NCBI RefSeq assembly: GCF_017377855.1 | Contig: NZ_JAFREP010000041.1 | Coordinates: 1 to 64,000 of the forward strand | Direction: 5' to 3' | Length of the DNA: 64,000 nucleotides | From: Acanthopleuribacter pedis | GTDB lineage: Bacteria > Acidobacteriota > Holophagae > Acanthopleuribacterales > Acanthopleuribacteraceae | Shown: positions 1-8,647 of the stretch, in pieces | Position numbering within the stretch: the first letter of the stretch is position 1 | Layout of the letters: the number at the start of each line of letters is the position of its first letter | Translations under genes and position numbers: made by a program | The notes under the pieces: generated by a model | Told to the model about the DNA's origin: nothing | Seen by the model: the letters and a program-made list of their open reading frames with translations, nothing else | Database searches by the model: none

Positions 1-496
1 CGGGGGTTTCCGCTAAGCTTCTGAGCATTAAACACATTAGCTTCAAAATCGAGCGGCTGGGACATCACATCACGCTATTTTTGGTTTCCGAGATGCGAGG
101 TGCCCCGCTACACATAAGAGGTTTAGCGAAAGTCACCGCGAGTTATCGCGCTTCTTAGGTGAACTGCGCATCGAAAGCTTGGAACGCTCAAACCACTTCC
201 TTCTGCACAACCAGATCTGGTGGGAGCAAGCCACGACCTTGGCCCATATCAACCACCTGCCGTAAACCATGCCGCGTTTTTCCTGTTGCTCCTCCTGGCC
301 GGCTGCCTGCTCGACCGCCGTCTCTGTGCTTTTTCGCCTCGCTCCCCTTAGGCTGGGAAACCAAGTGGCGATGATTTAGGTGGATTTAGGGGTGTCATAT
401 GTGGCGTGGGTCGGCTAGAATACAACTGTATCTTCGTTAAATAAATGCCCTAAGTTGCAACTGATAATTCATCTCAATAAAGCGTGAGGTGAGGCC
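1..496. other. Upstream flank without a convincing gene
   Basis: No supportable gene was seen here. A short open frame at 159-374 has no recognisable protein features and an arginine/proline-rich composition typical of a spurious frame. The only recognisable content is one end of a dispersed inverted-repeat element at about 118-160. The promoter of nrfHA presumably lies in the AT-richer stretch at about 420-490, but no confident -35/-10 pair could be picked. Confidence 0.5.
118..160 (-). mobile_element. Miniature element family A, truncated (one end only)
   Basis: About 43 bp match one end of the family A element in reverse orientation, ending in CGCGCTTCTTAGGT at 160. The other end is not recognisable, so this is a decayed or truncated copy. 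Full copies lie at 3284-3446, 4325-4502, 32480-32649 and 61869-62041. Confidence 0.6.
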
Positions 497-1060
497 ATGG
501 ATGCTTCGGATAAACGGTTGCGCCTGTTGCTCTTGGTTACGGTATTTGTTGCCGGAACCAGTCTCGGCATCGGCGTTGCCACTTTTGAATATGCCGAGGG
601 CACCTCTTATTTCAGCAAAGACCCCGAGGCCTGTGTTAACTGCCACATCATGCGCCCGCAATACGACAGTTGGTTGAAGTCGAGCCATCGCAGCGCGGCC
701 ACCTGTGTCGATTGCCATTTGCCCCACGAAGGTTTGGCGAAATATCTCGCCAAGGCCGAAAATGGCTGGAACCACTCCAAAGCCTTTACCCTGCAGAACT
801 TCAAAGAACCGATCCAAATCAATGAAAAGAACAGTCGCACGCTGCAACAGAACTGTCTGTCGTGTCACGCTGCATTGACCCACGGCATGACCGCCTCCCA
901 GGCGTTTCCCGATGCCGAGGCACCAAAGCCGGGACAATTCTCCTGCGTTCATTGCCACCAAGACGTGGGCCACGGCGAGCGCGCCACCATGGGCGTGCTC
1001 GACAGCTATCCCGGCCGCGCCGGTTTGCAGCAGTTGCGCAAAAGCTTAAAAAACCAATGA
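497..1060 (+). CDS. nrfH: NrfH, cytochrome c nitrite reductase small subunit (NapC/NirT family)
   Basis: This 187-aa membrane-anchored tetraheme cytochrome takes electrons from the menaquinol pool and passes them to NrfA in the periplasm. One N-terminal membrane segment (about residues 9-28) is followed by four CXXCH motifs at C46, C70, C120 and C150, the number expected for NrfH. Length is normal for the family. The start is supported by a purine-rich GAGGTGAGG just upstream. The stop is 23 bp before the nrfA start, so the two form an nrfHA operon in the order usual for NrfH-type systems. CXXCH spacing also fits the wider NapC/NirT family, but the immediately downstream nrfA makes NrfH the best call. 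Confidence 0.95.
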   Translation: MDASDKRLRLLLLVTVFVAGTSLGIGVATFEYAEGTSYFSKDPEACVNCHIMRPQYDSWLKSSHRSAATCVDCHLPHEGLAKYLAKAENGWNHSKAFTLQNFKEPIQINEKNSRTLQQNCLSCHAALTHGMTASQAFPDAEAPKPGQFSCVHCHQDVGHGERATMGVLDSYPGRAGLQQLRKSLKNQ

Positions 1061-1083
1061 CACCCCGGCGCGAGGAGGGTTCG

Positions 1084-2550
1084 ATGGCCGATCAAAACAA
1101 GCGTTCTTTCTTCACCAGCCCCATCTTTTTGGTCGTGACGCTGTTCCTGGGCATTGGCGCGGGTGTGTTCGCGACCATGCTGCTCTTAAATGTGTTTGAG
1201 CGAAAAGTGGAAGCCCAGGCGACCTTTGTTCCCCTGGTGACCGTCACCGAGGACGATACCGATCCCGCCAAATGGGGACAAAACTGGCCGCGCCAGTACG
1301 AATCCTACAAAAAAACCGCGGTTTCCACGCGTACCCGCTTCGGCGGTCACGGTGGCTCCGAGGCTTTGCCCGCGCAAAAAATTGAGCGCGATCCCTGGTT
1401 GCGCCGCATGTTTTTGGGGTACGCCTTTGCCATTGATTACCGCGACCGCCGCGGCCACGCCTACATGTTGACCGACCAGGAAGAAACCGAACGGCAGAGC
1501 AAACCCCAGTCCGGTTCGTGTTTGCACTGCCACGCCTCGGTTATGCCCCTCTACCGGCAGTTGGGTGACGGCGACGCCATGAAAGGTTTTACCGGGACCC
1601 ACGCCATACCCTACGCCGAGCTGAACAAAATGCTGCACGAAACAGGGGAGGCCCATCCGGTCTCTTGTGTTGATTGCCACGAACCCAACACCATGGGCTT
1701 GCGGGTGACCCGGCCGGGGTTCATCAAGGGCATCCAAGCCTTGGCCGAATCCGACGCCGAGGTACCCCATTTACCCTCTATTTTGGCCTGGCGCGAAAGC
1801 AATCGCAAAACCGCCTACGATCCCAACACCATGGCCTCCCGCACCGAAATGCGTTCCTTCTCCTGCGGCCAATGCCACGTTGAATACTATTGTTCCTCCG
1901 ATTTTCCGCTCACCTTTCCCTGGGGGAACGGCATGAGTGTTGAACAGCAGGAGCGTTTTTGGGACGAAACCAAGCTGTCTAGCGGCGAACGCTTTTACGA
2001 TTACAAACACAAGGAAACCGGTGCCGAGATTCTGAAAGCCCAACACCCCGAGTTCGAGTTGTGGAGCCAAGGAATCCACGCGCGCAGCGGGGTGTCTTGC
2101 GCCGATTGCCATATGCCGTATATGCGCGACGGCGCTTTAAAAGTGAGCGATCACTGGGTGCGTTCACCGCTGCTTAACATCAGTCGCGCCTGTCAGTCCT
2201 GCCACCATTTTTCCGAAAAAGAGATTCAGGCGCGGGTGGATGTGATTCAAGACCGCAACCACCGCCTGTTGCAAAACGGCGGCAAGGCGATTATTGCGCT
2301 GATCGACGCCATTGTCGCGGCCAAGGAAGCCGGCGCCAATGACGCGCAGCTGCATGCGGCGCGTGAATTCCAGCGAAAAGCGCAGTGGCGCCTCGACTTT
2401 ATCGCCGCCGAAAACTCGATGGGTTTTCATGCGCCCCAGGAAGCGGCGCGCATTCTCGGCGAAGCCTCCGACCTGGCCCGCCAGGGTGTCGTGGCCGCGA
2501 TGAATTGGGAAAAACAACCCCAGGCTGCTTCCAAAGCACGACCCCATTAA
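1084..2550 (+). CDS. nrfA: NrfA, ammonia-forming pentaheme cytochrome c nitrite reductase
   Basis: This protein reduces nitrite to ammonium with six electrons delivered by NrfH. The ATG at 1084 follows a GAGGAGG ribosome site and gives 488 aa; the open frame extends further upstream but only through nrfH. A membrane segment or uncleaved signal spans about residues 13-36. Five heme motifs are present: CLHCH (146), CVDCH (195), CGQCHVEYY (261), CADCHMPY (339) and CQSCH (370). The KAQH sequence at 318-321 matches the family's conserved KXQH motif near the calcium site. The first motif, which carries the catalytic heme, ends in His rather than the Lys of the classical CXXCK enzyme, so this belongs to the CXXCH-type NrfA group. 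Confidence 0.95.
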   Translation: MADQNKRSFFTSPIFLVVTLFLGIGAGVFATMLLLNVFERKVEAQATFVPLVTVTEDDTDPAKWGQNWPRQYESYKKTAVSTRTRFGGHGGSEALPAQKIERDPWLRRMFLGYAFAIDYRDRRGHAYMLTDQEETERQSKPQSGSCLHCHASVMPLYRQLGDGDAMKGFTGTHAIPYAELNKMLHETGEAHPVSCVDCHEPNTMGLRVTRPGFIKGIQALAESDAEVPHLPSILAWRESNRKTAYDPNTMASRTEMRSFSCGQCHVEYYCSSDFPLTFPWGNGMSVEQQERFWDETKLSSGERFYDYKHKETGAEILKAQHPEFELWSQGIHARSGVSCADCHMPYMRDGALKVSDHWVRSPLLNISRACQSCHHFSEKEIQARVDVIQDRNHRLLQNGGKAIIALIDAIVAAKEAGANDAQLHAAREFQRKAQWRLDFIAAENSMGFHAPQEAARILGEASDLARQGVVAAMNWEKQPQAASKARPH

Positions 2551-2913
2551 GTTCGCGCCACACACGAATTTTGAATTTTGACGCCAGGTTGGTTTGGAGG
2601 AGGGCGCTACCGCGGCGCGCCCCGATCCCAAACAACAACGGTGTCGAAAGGCACATCGGCCTTTGGCCTGGTGTTCTATGGGAGGGGGTTGAGAAATGGG
2701 CGTAGAAGTGTTTTTTAGCCGATAAATTGACTCAGCTTCACGTCTTGGGTTAAGCGTGGGTTACTGGTTCTCTTAGATGCGAACGCTTTTACCTAAGCCG
2801 CGCGCTAAAATCACCGTGACTAATTGCGCTTCTTAGGTTTTCGCTTCAAAGTAGGGAGAACGTCGACTGGAGGCACCACCGTCACGAACGTCCTGAAAAT
2901 GTAAGGTTGAAAG
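2551..2913. other. Intergenic region holding a 48-bp element relic
   Basis: No gene is evident between nrfA and the broken beta-propeller gene. The only recognisable content is the short family A derivative at 2791-2838. Confidence 0.5.
2791..2838 (+). mobile_element. 48-bp internal-deletion derivative of family A element
   Basis: A 48-bp segment begins ACCTAAG and ends CTTAGGT, keeps sequence related to the element ends (ATCACCGTGA, GCGCTTCTTAGGT) and lacks the roughly 115-bp centre of full copies. It is flanked by TTT on both sides (2788-2790 and 2839-2841), consistent with the 3-bp target duplication seen at other copies. It lies in the leader of the broken beta-propeller gene. Confidence 0.6.
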
Positions 2914-3283
2914 ATGGTCATTGTTTTTTGTGTTTTGAGTTTGTTTGGGATAGGTCAATCTGGTTCTGTCGGCCTCTTTCAACCGCTTTTTCCAAGGAAT
3001 TTTGCCCAGGGAGATGATGGGTCCTTTTATATTTTGGATGCCCGTGAGCACAAAATTCGTCATTATTCGCAGCAAATTACGTTACTGAACGAATTTGGAT
3101 CACGTGGAGAAGGACCGGGTGAATTTTTCTTTTCTGACGGGATTAGCTTTTTTGACGGGGTGGTTTATATTGAGGACGCTGTCTTCTTTACGCTTTTCGA
3201 TTCAAGAGGGAAGCCACTCCAGAAGATCAAGAAACCTTTTGATGCCGATTGGTTCCCTACCGGTAAAAGTTGGATTGCCTATA

Positions 3284-3446
3284 ACCTAAGAAGCGCGATA
3301 ACTCGCGGTGATTTTCGCTAAACCTCTGGGCTGCAACGGCCTGTAAAAATGCTCACCGCACCCACTGGGTGCGCTTCCGCTTTTTCCAAGCCATTTCGCT
3401 CCAGATCTTTAACGAAAATCCCACGCTCTTATCGCGCTTCTTAGGT
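3284..3446 (+). mobile_element. Miniature inverted-repeat element, family A, full copy
   Basis: This 163-bp element has perfect 18-bp terminal inverted repeats starting ACCTAAGAAGCGCGATAA, extending imperfectly to about 45 bp. It is flanked by ATA at 3281-3283 and 3447-3449. There is no coding capacity for a transposase. It splits the beta-propeller gene and its excision restores the reading frame. Confidence 0.85.
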
Positions 3447-3687
3447 ATAAACGGCCACTCACGAGCGGTAAGGTTGAGCTCATTTGGTTTTCAAAAGATT
3501 TTAAGGAGCAAAAGGTATTAGATGTTGATCATGATACCACCTTTGAAGGGAATCGATTCAACCCAGCAGGCAGGCCGATTCCACCCGCATTTTCCAAGCA
3601 GCGGCATCGGCTTGCGAAAGCCGACAAGAATCGATTTTTAATTCGTGTTTTCGACACCCACCGTGGAACCTTGTTTCATGTGCTTGA

Positions 3688-3850
3688 ACCTAAAGTGTGC
3701 GATTCGGGTGGATGCAATTGCTTAAGATGTTGGAGCGAAAGGTGTTGGAAAAAGCGCAGGCGTACCTGGAAGGTACGTCGAGCATTTTTACTGCACCTTG
3801 CAGCCCAACAGGTTGAGCAAGTGCGCCACCAAGAATCGCTCAATTTAGGT
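3688..3850 (+). mobile_element. Miniature inverted-repeat element, family B, copy 1
   Basis: This 163-bp element has ends ACCTAAAGTGTGCGATTC and GAATCGCTCAATTTAGGT (complementary at 15 of 18 positions) and a central hairpin around GTACCTGGAAGGTAC. It is flanked by TGA at 3685-3687 and 3851-3853. The interior differs from family A, but the outermost ACCTAA/TTAGGT ends and the 3-bp duplication are shared, suggesting mobilisation by the same kind of transposase. It forms the second interruption of the beta-propeller gene. Confidence 0.85.
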
Positions 3851-4324
3851 TGAGGAACAGGTTCGTCTTGTTCCTTTTGATAAGGCCTGGGGAGAGGAGA
3901 CTGCAAAAAAGATGCTTTCAATGATGCAGGCACATCATGCTCTTGAAGTTACGCCGACAGAATTTCATTTTCCTGATTTTTTTTCTCCCATCCTCCGAGT
4001 GGATTACACGGTCGATGATCATCTGGTCGCTTTTGGGATGTTGCGGCCAGGCCGATTAAAACCCGACTTTGCGTTTGATTTGACGGGTAAGCGCATTCCC
4101 ATAAGAGGGCGTCCCAATGATTATATTTTTAAAGTTCTTATGAAACATAATGGCTATGCTTATGTTAATTGCTACGAGGATGAAGAAGTGTTTATTCGGC
4201 GGGTTCCGCTTTCAGAACTCGAGCGTTTCTTGGCAAACAAGAATCATCAATAACCTGCGCACTTTTTTTGATTTAAGGATTTGATTCTTCAAATATAGTG
4301 GCGTTTTCAAAGAGCAGGCATAAA

Positions 4325-4502
4325 ACCTAAGAAGCGCGATAACTCGCGGTGATTTTGGATAAACCTCTGGGCTGCAACGGTCTGTGAAAATGCTCACCGC
4401 ACCCAATGGGTGCGGTCGGGCGCGACCCCGGTCCGCTTTTTCCAAACCATTTCGCTCCAGATCTTTAACCAAAATCCCTCGCTCTTATCGCGCTTCTTAG
4501 GT
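4325..4502 (+). mobile_element. Miniature inverted-repeat element, family A, full copy
   Basis: This 178-bp copy has ACCTAAGAAGCGCGATAA ends and AAA on both sides (4322-4324 and 4503-4505). It carries a GC-rich central stretch (GGGCGCGACCCCGGTCC) absent from the 163-bp copy, so at least two length variants exist. It sits directly against the oligo-A run of the terminator that ends the minus-strand TonB receptor gene. Confidence 0.85.
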
Positions 4503-4540
4503 AAAAAAAGGGCGACGTCTTGCCCTGACGTCGCCCGTTC
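4503..4540 (-). terminator. Rho-independent terminator of the TonB receptor gene
   Basis: A perfect 10-bp stem (GGGCGACGTC at 4510-4519 with GACGTCGCCC at 4527-4536) with a 7-nt loop is followed, in the minus direction, by seven T residues (A4503-4509 on the plus strand). It lies 60-90 bp beyond the stop of the minus-strand gene. The T-tract runs into the duplicated AAA of the adjacent miniature element. Confidence 0.85.
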
Positions 4541-4595
4541 GAGGTTGGGTGGGTTTCACCCAGATGTCAAACCCACCCTTCTGCAAAGGTTTGAT

Positions 4596-7500
4596 TTAGA
4601 ATTTGAAACCCAGGTCAATCGTGATCGTGCGTGGGTTTTGGTAGTGGGCGGCGACCGTGCCTTGTCCGAAACGGCTGCCCCGTTGGTAGTGGACCCCTTC
4701 GACCGGGGTTTCCGTGGCCAGGTCGAAGGCCGGTGCGCCCGAAATGGCGGAAACCGTTTTATTGCCGTCGATTTGGCTGTCGCTGTTGAACAGGTTGTTA
4801 ATGTCGATTTGCATGAACAGTTCGTACCGGTTCATCAACCGCAAGCTGTAGTTGACGCCCAGGTCGACCGAGGTCATGGCGTCCCATTTCAACGCGTCGG
4901 GGTCGGTGATGTCGTAGTTGATGCTGCGCGGTGGACTGCGGTAGGGCAGGGTGGCGGGATCGGGCAAACCGAATTCCGTTTCCCGACCGCGAATGGGGAT
5001 GCTGTAGGACATGCCGTAGGGCGTACCCGAGAAATAACTCGCGAGCGTGCTGAAGGTGAAGTCACCGACGGTGGTGTTCAGGTCGTAGGCCGCCCACAAG
5101 CGCAGGCTGTGTTCGCTCATGTCCTCGGCCAATCCCGTCAGGTTGGTGCGCGGGTGGTTGAATTCGGGATAGGTCGTGGTGGTTGAGGTAGCCACCGCGC
5201 CGGAACCACTGGTTTCGCCAACAATGTTGGTGTTGGTTTGGGCGAAGGTGTAGTTGCCGCCCAGGTTGAAGTTGTCCGCGAAGCGGTATTGACCGGAGAG
5301 GTTAAAACCCTTGTAATCGCGTTCGTAGTTGCCGTTGTCGTTGGCCAGCACGGTGCGGTCCACGCCGTTGGTGGTGCGGCCGGTGGTGCTGTTGATGTTG
5401 CGGGCCAAGAAGTTGCCGTACTCGCGCAGGATGAAATCGGTTTTGAAGTAACCGCGGTTGCCCAGCTTTTGTTTGTAACCCAAGCTGAACTCCGTCACTT
5501 CAACACCGTCCAAGCCGCCTTCGCCGACCACAATCGGCAGCGCTTCCGGGGTGACTTCCGGGGTGTAGGTGTTGTAAATGCTCCACTGGTTGTTGAGCAC
5601 ATCGGGGTCCAACGCCTCGGCCGCGGCCACCCCGCCCTCGAAGTTCTCCTCCATCCACTGGAACACATCGGCGATTTGTTCCGTTTGCGGGCCGTTGTAC
5701 AGCCATTGAATGACCGCCGGCGTCCCCGCGGTGGAGCCGTCCTGGGCGGCGTCGTTCAGCTTGCCCTCGTAGACGTTGTAACCCAGGCTGACCTGATGCA
5801 CGCCGTCACCGAAGGGATCAAGGGTCGCGGTCAGACGCGGGCTGAGGTTGTTGGTGCTCGACAGTTCTTGGCCGTCCTCGGCGGCGGTGCGGTTCTGCGA
5901 ATAACGCAGGCCCACGTTGAAAAAGAAGTGTTCGTTCAGGGTCCACACATCGTTGAGGAAGGCCGCCCGCGTGGTGAAATCACTGCCCTGGGAAATGTTG
6001 GCTACCGGAAAGTACAGAATCCAAGCCGCGGTGGCGTCGTCCGTGCCCGGGGTGAAAATCGGCACCACCTGGTCGCCGTCCCAGCGCGTCCAACGCGGGC
6101 GCAATTGCCAACCGTTGGGGGATTGGTGGTTGTTCTCGTTGCGTTCTTCCGTGATGCCTTGCCCGCCGAAGGTGATGTCGTGGGAACCCAGCTTCGGGGT
6201 GTTGAGGAAGTAGGAGAATTTCAGGTTCCAGTTGTGGCTGTTGCGTTGGTTCGTGGCCCCGTTGCCAAAGGGCGCGTGGCTGAAGGCGCTGTTTTGGTCG
6301 CGGTGAACCAGGTTGGTGCCCGAGATGCGGTCGCTGTCCGCGAAACCGGTTTGCAAGGAGCTGTTGCGAATCGCGTAGTTGGCGTCGACCGTTAAGGCCG
6401 GGCTCAACAGGCCGCGGTAGTTCAGGGTGGTCAAATCGCTGGGATAGGCCGAGTTCGGGGCAAGTGCGCCGCGGTCCAGAGAACTAAATACCTGGCGTTC
6501 CGCGACATCGACTTCGTCTTCCAAATAAGAGGCGACCAGGGTGTGGCCCTCGTAAAGGGTGCCCGTCAGTTTCAGTTGCATCCGCGTTCGGGTGGTTTCG
6601 GTGTTAAAGCTCTCGGCGCCCGGTGCCGTTTGGCCCGTCGGGAGACCCAAGGCCTGGGCTTGTTCGTCGGAGAGCGGGGAACCTTGCTGGAGTTGGTTGG
6701 TGATTTCCGTGTCGAATTTGCGGCCCGAGGTGGCGAACCACAAGCGGTCCTTGATGATGGGCCCGTTGGCGGTGAAGGTGAATTCCTTGTTGATTTTGTC
6801 GACGTTTTCGCTTCCGGCTTGCAATTCCAGTGGGTTCCGCGCCGTCCAATCTTCGTTGCTCAGTTGGGTGCGGAAGGTGCCGTGGAATTCGTTGCCGCCG
6901 GACTTGGTGATGCTGTTGACCATGCCGCCCGCGAAGAAACCGAACTCGGCCGAGGCATTGCCGGTGATCACCTGGGTTTCCTCGATGTCGTCCTCGATGA
7001 AGAGGTCGTCGGCCGCGCCGCGAATGCCGTCCTGGTTAATAAAGGCGCCGTTCAGCATGAACACGTTTTCGGTAGAGGCGGCGCCGTTAATGGAAATGCC
7101 GCTGTTGACCGGGCCGTTGGTGACGCCGGGTGCCAAGGTGGCGATGGATTCGAGGTCGCGGGCGCGGGGCAACTTTTCCACAAAATCGCCGTCGAAGTTG
7201 CTGGAAATTTGGTGGGTGTCCAAGGCTGTTTCGCGATCCGCGGTGACAATCAAAACCTCTTGGGTGCTTTCCGGCCGCATCACCATCCTCACGCGGGCGG
7301 TGGCGCCGATGGTGACCCTGGCTTCCTGTTTGAGCGTTTGGAAGCCGGTCATGGTGGCGGTGATTTGGTAGGTGCCCGGCGGGAGCAGACGGGCCAGGAA
7401 CAGGCCTTTCTCCGCGGTGACCAGGGTTCGCGAGCCCTGCAACGCCGGTGATTCGAGCAACACCGTGATGCCGGGAAGCGGGCCGCCGAGTTCATCGACA

Positions 7501-7601
7501 ACGGTGCCGGTTAAGTTGCCGGTTTGTTGGGCGAAAGCGGGTGTGAGCGCAAAAAAGGCGCACCACAGGCACCATACCTTGCGGTATTTGGAAATAACCA
7601 T
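4596..7601 (-). CDS. TonB-dependent receptor with N-terminal carboxypeptidase-regulatory-like domain (Oar-like)
   Basis: This is a 1001-aa outer-membrane receptor predicted to import an unidentified substrate using TonB energy. The ATG at 7601 follows AAGGAGAAAATC; an upstream in-frame extension carries no signal and is disregarded. A signal peptide (about 1-24, ending AFA-Q) is followed by a beta-sandwich carboxypeptidase-regulatory domain (about 25-110, GTVVDELGGPLPGITV type), a plug domain (about 120-230) and a long beta-barrel ending in an aromatic residue (LGFKF). This architecture is typical of Acidobacteriota and of Oar-like proteins. The gene is monocistronic, with a strong terminator downstream and two tandem palindromes upstream. 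Confidence 0.9.
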   Translation of the reverse strand: MVISKYRKVWCLWCAFFALTPAFAQQTGNLTGTVVDELGGPLPGITVLLESPALQGSRTLVTAEKGLFLARLLPPGTYQITATMTGFQTLKQEARVTIGATARVRMVMRPESTQEVLIVTADRETALDTHQISSNFDGDFVEKLPRARDLESIATLAPGVTNGPVNSGISINGAASTENVFMLNGAFINQDGIRGAADDLFIEDDIEETQVITGNASAEFGFFAGGMVNSITKSGGNEFHGTFRTQLSNEDWTARNPLELQAGSENVDKINKEFTFTANGPIIKDRLWFATSGRKFDTEITNQLQQGSPLSDEQAQALGLPTGQTAPGAESFNTETTRTRMQLKLTGTLYEGHTLVASYLEDEVDVAERQVFSSLDRGALAPNSAYPSDLTTLNYRGLLSPALTVDANYAIRNSSLQTGFADSDRISGTNLVHRDQNSAFSHAPFGNGATNQRNSHNWNLKFSYFLNTPKLGSHDITFGGQGITEERNENNHQSPNGWQLRPRWTRWDGDQVVPIFTPGTDDATAAWILYFPVANISQGSDFTTRAAFLNDVWTLNEHFFFNVGLRYSQNRTAAEDGQELSSTNNLSPRLTATLDPFGDGVHQVSLGYNVYEGKLNDAAQDGSTAGTPAVIQWLYNGPQTEQIADVFQWMEENFEGGVAAAEALDPDVLNNQWSIYNTYTPEVTPEALPIVVGEGGLDGVEVTEFSLGYKQKLGNRGYFKTDFILREYGNFLARNINSTTGRTTNGVDRTVLANDNGNYERDYKGFNLSGQYRFADNFNLGGNYTFAQTNTNIVGETSGSGAVATSTTTTYPEFNHPRTNLTGLAEDMSEHSLRLWAAYDLNTTVGDFTFSTLASYFSGTPYGMSYSIPIRGRETEFGLPDPATLPYRSPPRSINYDITDPDALKWDAMTSVDLGVNYSLRLMNRYELFMQIDINNLFNSDSQIDGNKTVSAISGAPAFDLATETPVEGVHYQRGSRFGQGTVAAHYQNPRTITIDLGFKF

Positions 7602-7713
7602 GATTTTCTCCTTGTGTTTCAACAATAGGATTCGCAGCCGGGTCCTCATTATTGCGAGTGACCCAAATCGAGACATAGCAAGGCCATAGACGAGCTCGGT
7701 CGCCATGTTACGG

Positions 7714-7749
7714 CCCTCGGCTGAGGGAGATACGACCCTCGGTTGAGGG
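7714..7749. promoter_or_regulatory. Two tandem 14-bp palindromes upstream of the TonB receptor gene
   Basis: CCCTCGGCTGAGGG (7714-7727) and CCCTCGGTTGAGGG (7736-7749) repeat with a 22-bp period, about two helical turns, roughly 115-150 bp upstream of the start codon. Each is an inverted repeat of CCCTC and GAGGG. They could be an operator for a dimeric regulator. Alternatively they are only small hairpins; function is inferred. Confidence 0.4.
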
Positions 7750-7756
7750 AAATAGA

Positions 7757-7919
7757 ACCTAAAGTGTGCGATTCGGGTGGAGGCAATCGTGCAAGATGTT
7801 GGTGCGAAACTTGTTGGGAAAAGCACAGGCGTACTTGTAAAGTACGTCGAGCATTTTCACGACAAGTTACAGCCCAACAGGTTGTGCGAGTGTCCCGCCA
7901 AGAATCGCTCAATTTAGGT
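7757..7919 (+). mobile_element. Miniature inverted-repeat element, family B, copy 2
   Basis: This 163-bp copy has the same ends and central hairpin as the copy at 3688-3850 and exactly the same length. Flanking triplets (AGA and AAC) do not match, so the target duplication has decayed or the copy arose by recombination. It lies in the upstream region of the TonB receptor, immediately beyond the tandem palindromes. Confidence 0.8.
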
Positions 7920-8647
7920 AACAGGACGAAACATTGTGTTCGCCACGAAAAATGGAACCGATGCCGCAATGACACGAGACGGATGGGAATGGATGAAACA
8001 ACCGCAAGGCGGCAGTCCCCAATCCGGGTGTCGGCATCGGCAAAAAGGGTCTTCCATGAGATCAATTACGTACCCACGCGTGGCTTGATCTCTGGTGATC
8101 ACCACCGGTTCCATTCAGAACAGGGGTGCAAATGACTTCGCCTGAATCCTGCGATCCAGGGGTAGCGCGTGGTTCCCTATGGCGAAAAGCAACGGTGCCT
8201 GACCCGGGCGACCGAGGATTCCCACGGGGGTCAAAGTCCCAAAACGACCTTGAACACTGAGTGCGCGTCCCACCGGCGGCTGTTATTCGCATAACGGCGG
8301 GGCGTTGCCGATTTGATAAATCGTAAACCTTCATGAACGGCCCGGCGTCGTGACGCCCTCCACCGAACTTTTGGTTTTGCTCAGTCTTACTTGTGATTAG
8401 CGATTTTTAGCAGAAAAACCGGACATTTTTTTTGGGGTATATTGCGCTGGTTTTTGAAGTCCAATGCGTCTCACCCGCCCGGTTATCCGAAAAAACGAAC
8501 GGGCTTTGCATTTCCCCTAGAAACTTTTTGAAATTTATTCCGTATGGCTCGCGGCGGACGAAATCCTAACCACGATCAGGTTGTTTTTATGTAAGTGATT
8601 GGTAAAGATGAGCTTGTTTGTTGCCGGCGCCAAACCCTTGGTGGGTG
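7920..8647. other. Long intergenic region with no supportable gene
   Basis: No coding region with a plausible start site and recognisable protein was seen on either strand. Open frames at 7914-8334 on the minus strand are low-complexity in character and overlap one another. The stretch 8380-8600 is AT-rich relative to its surroundings. A small RNA or promoter cannot be excluded. Confidence 0.4.

Larger units (their letters stand above)
2914..4253 (+). pseudogene. 6-bladed beta-propeller-type protein gene, disrupted by two miniature elements
   Basis: The gene is split into three coding stretches: 2914-3283, 3450-3687 and 3854-4253. A 163-bp family A element (3284-3446) plus an ATA duplication, and a 163-bp family B element (3688-3850) plus a TGA duplication, separate them. 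Removing 166 bp at each site rejoins one continuous 335-codon frame without correction. The joined product has a hydrophobic N-terminus followed by repeated beta-strand motifs with G-x-G-P-G-E-F and YILDARE-like segments, as in secreted 6-bladed beta-propeller (NHL-like) proteins. As it stands the frame stops inside the first element, after about 135 codons, so the gene is almost certainly inactive. Ligand and role of the intact protein are unknown. Confidence 0.8.

Noticed and set aside
159..374. Open reading frame of 71 codons near the window start
   Set aside because: It has no ribosome site, no recognisable motif, and a Pro/Arg/Ser-rich composition typical of an out-of-frame reading; it begins right at an element end.
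5238..6395. Long plus-strand frames opposite the first TonB receptor (also 6543-7451)
   Set aside because: They are antisense to a well-supported gene and have the Val/Gly/Ala-rich character of a mirror frame in GC-rich DNA.
8062..8334. 90-codon minus-strand frame in the 7.9-8.6 kb gap
   Set aside because: No ribosome site or motif; overlapping frames on the same strand are equally long, so it looks like chance.
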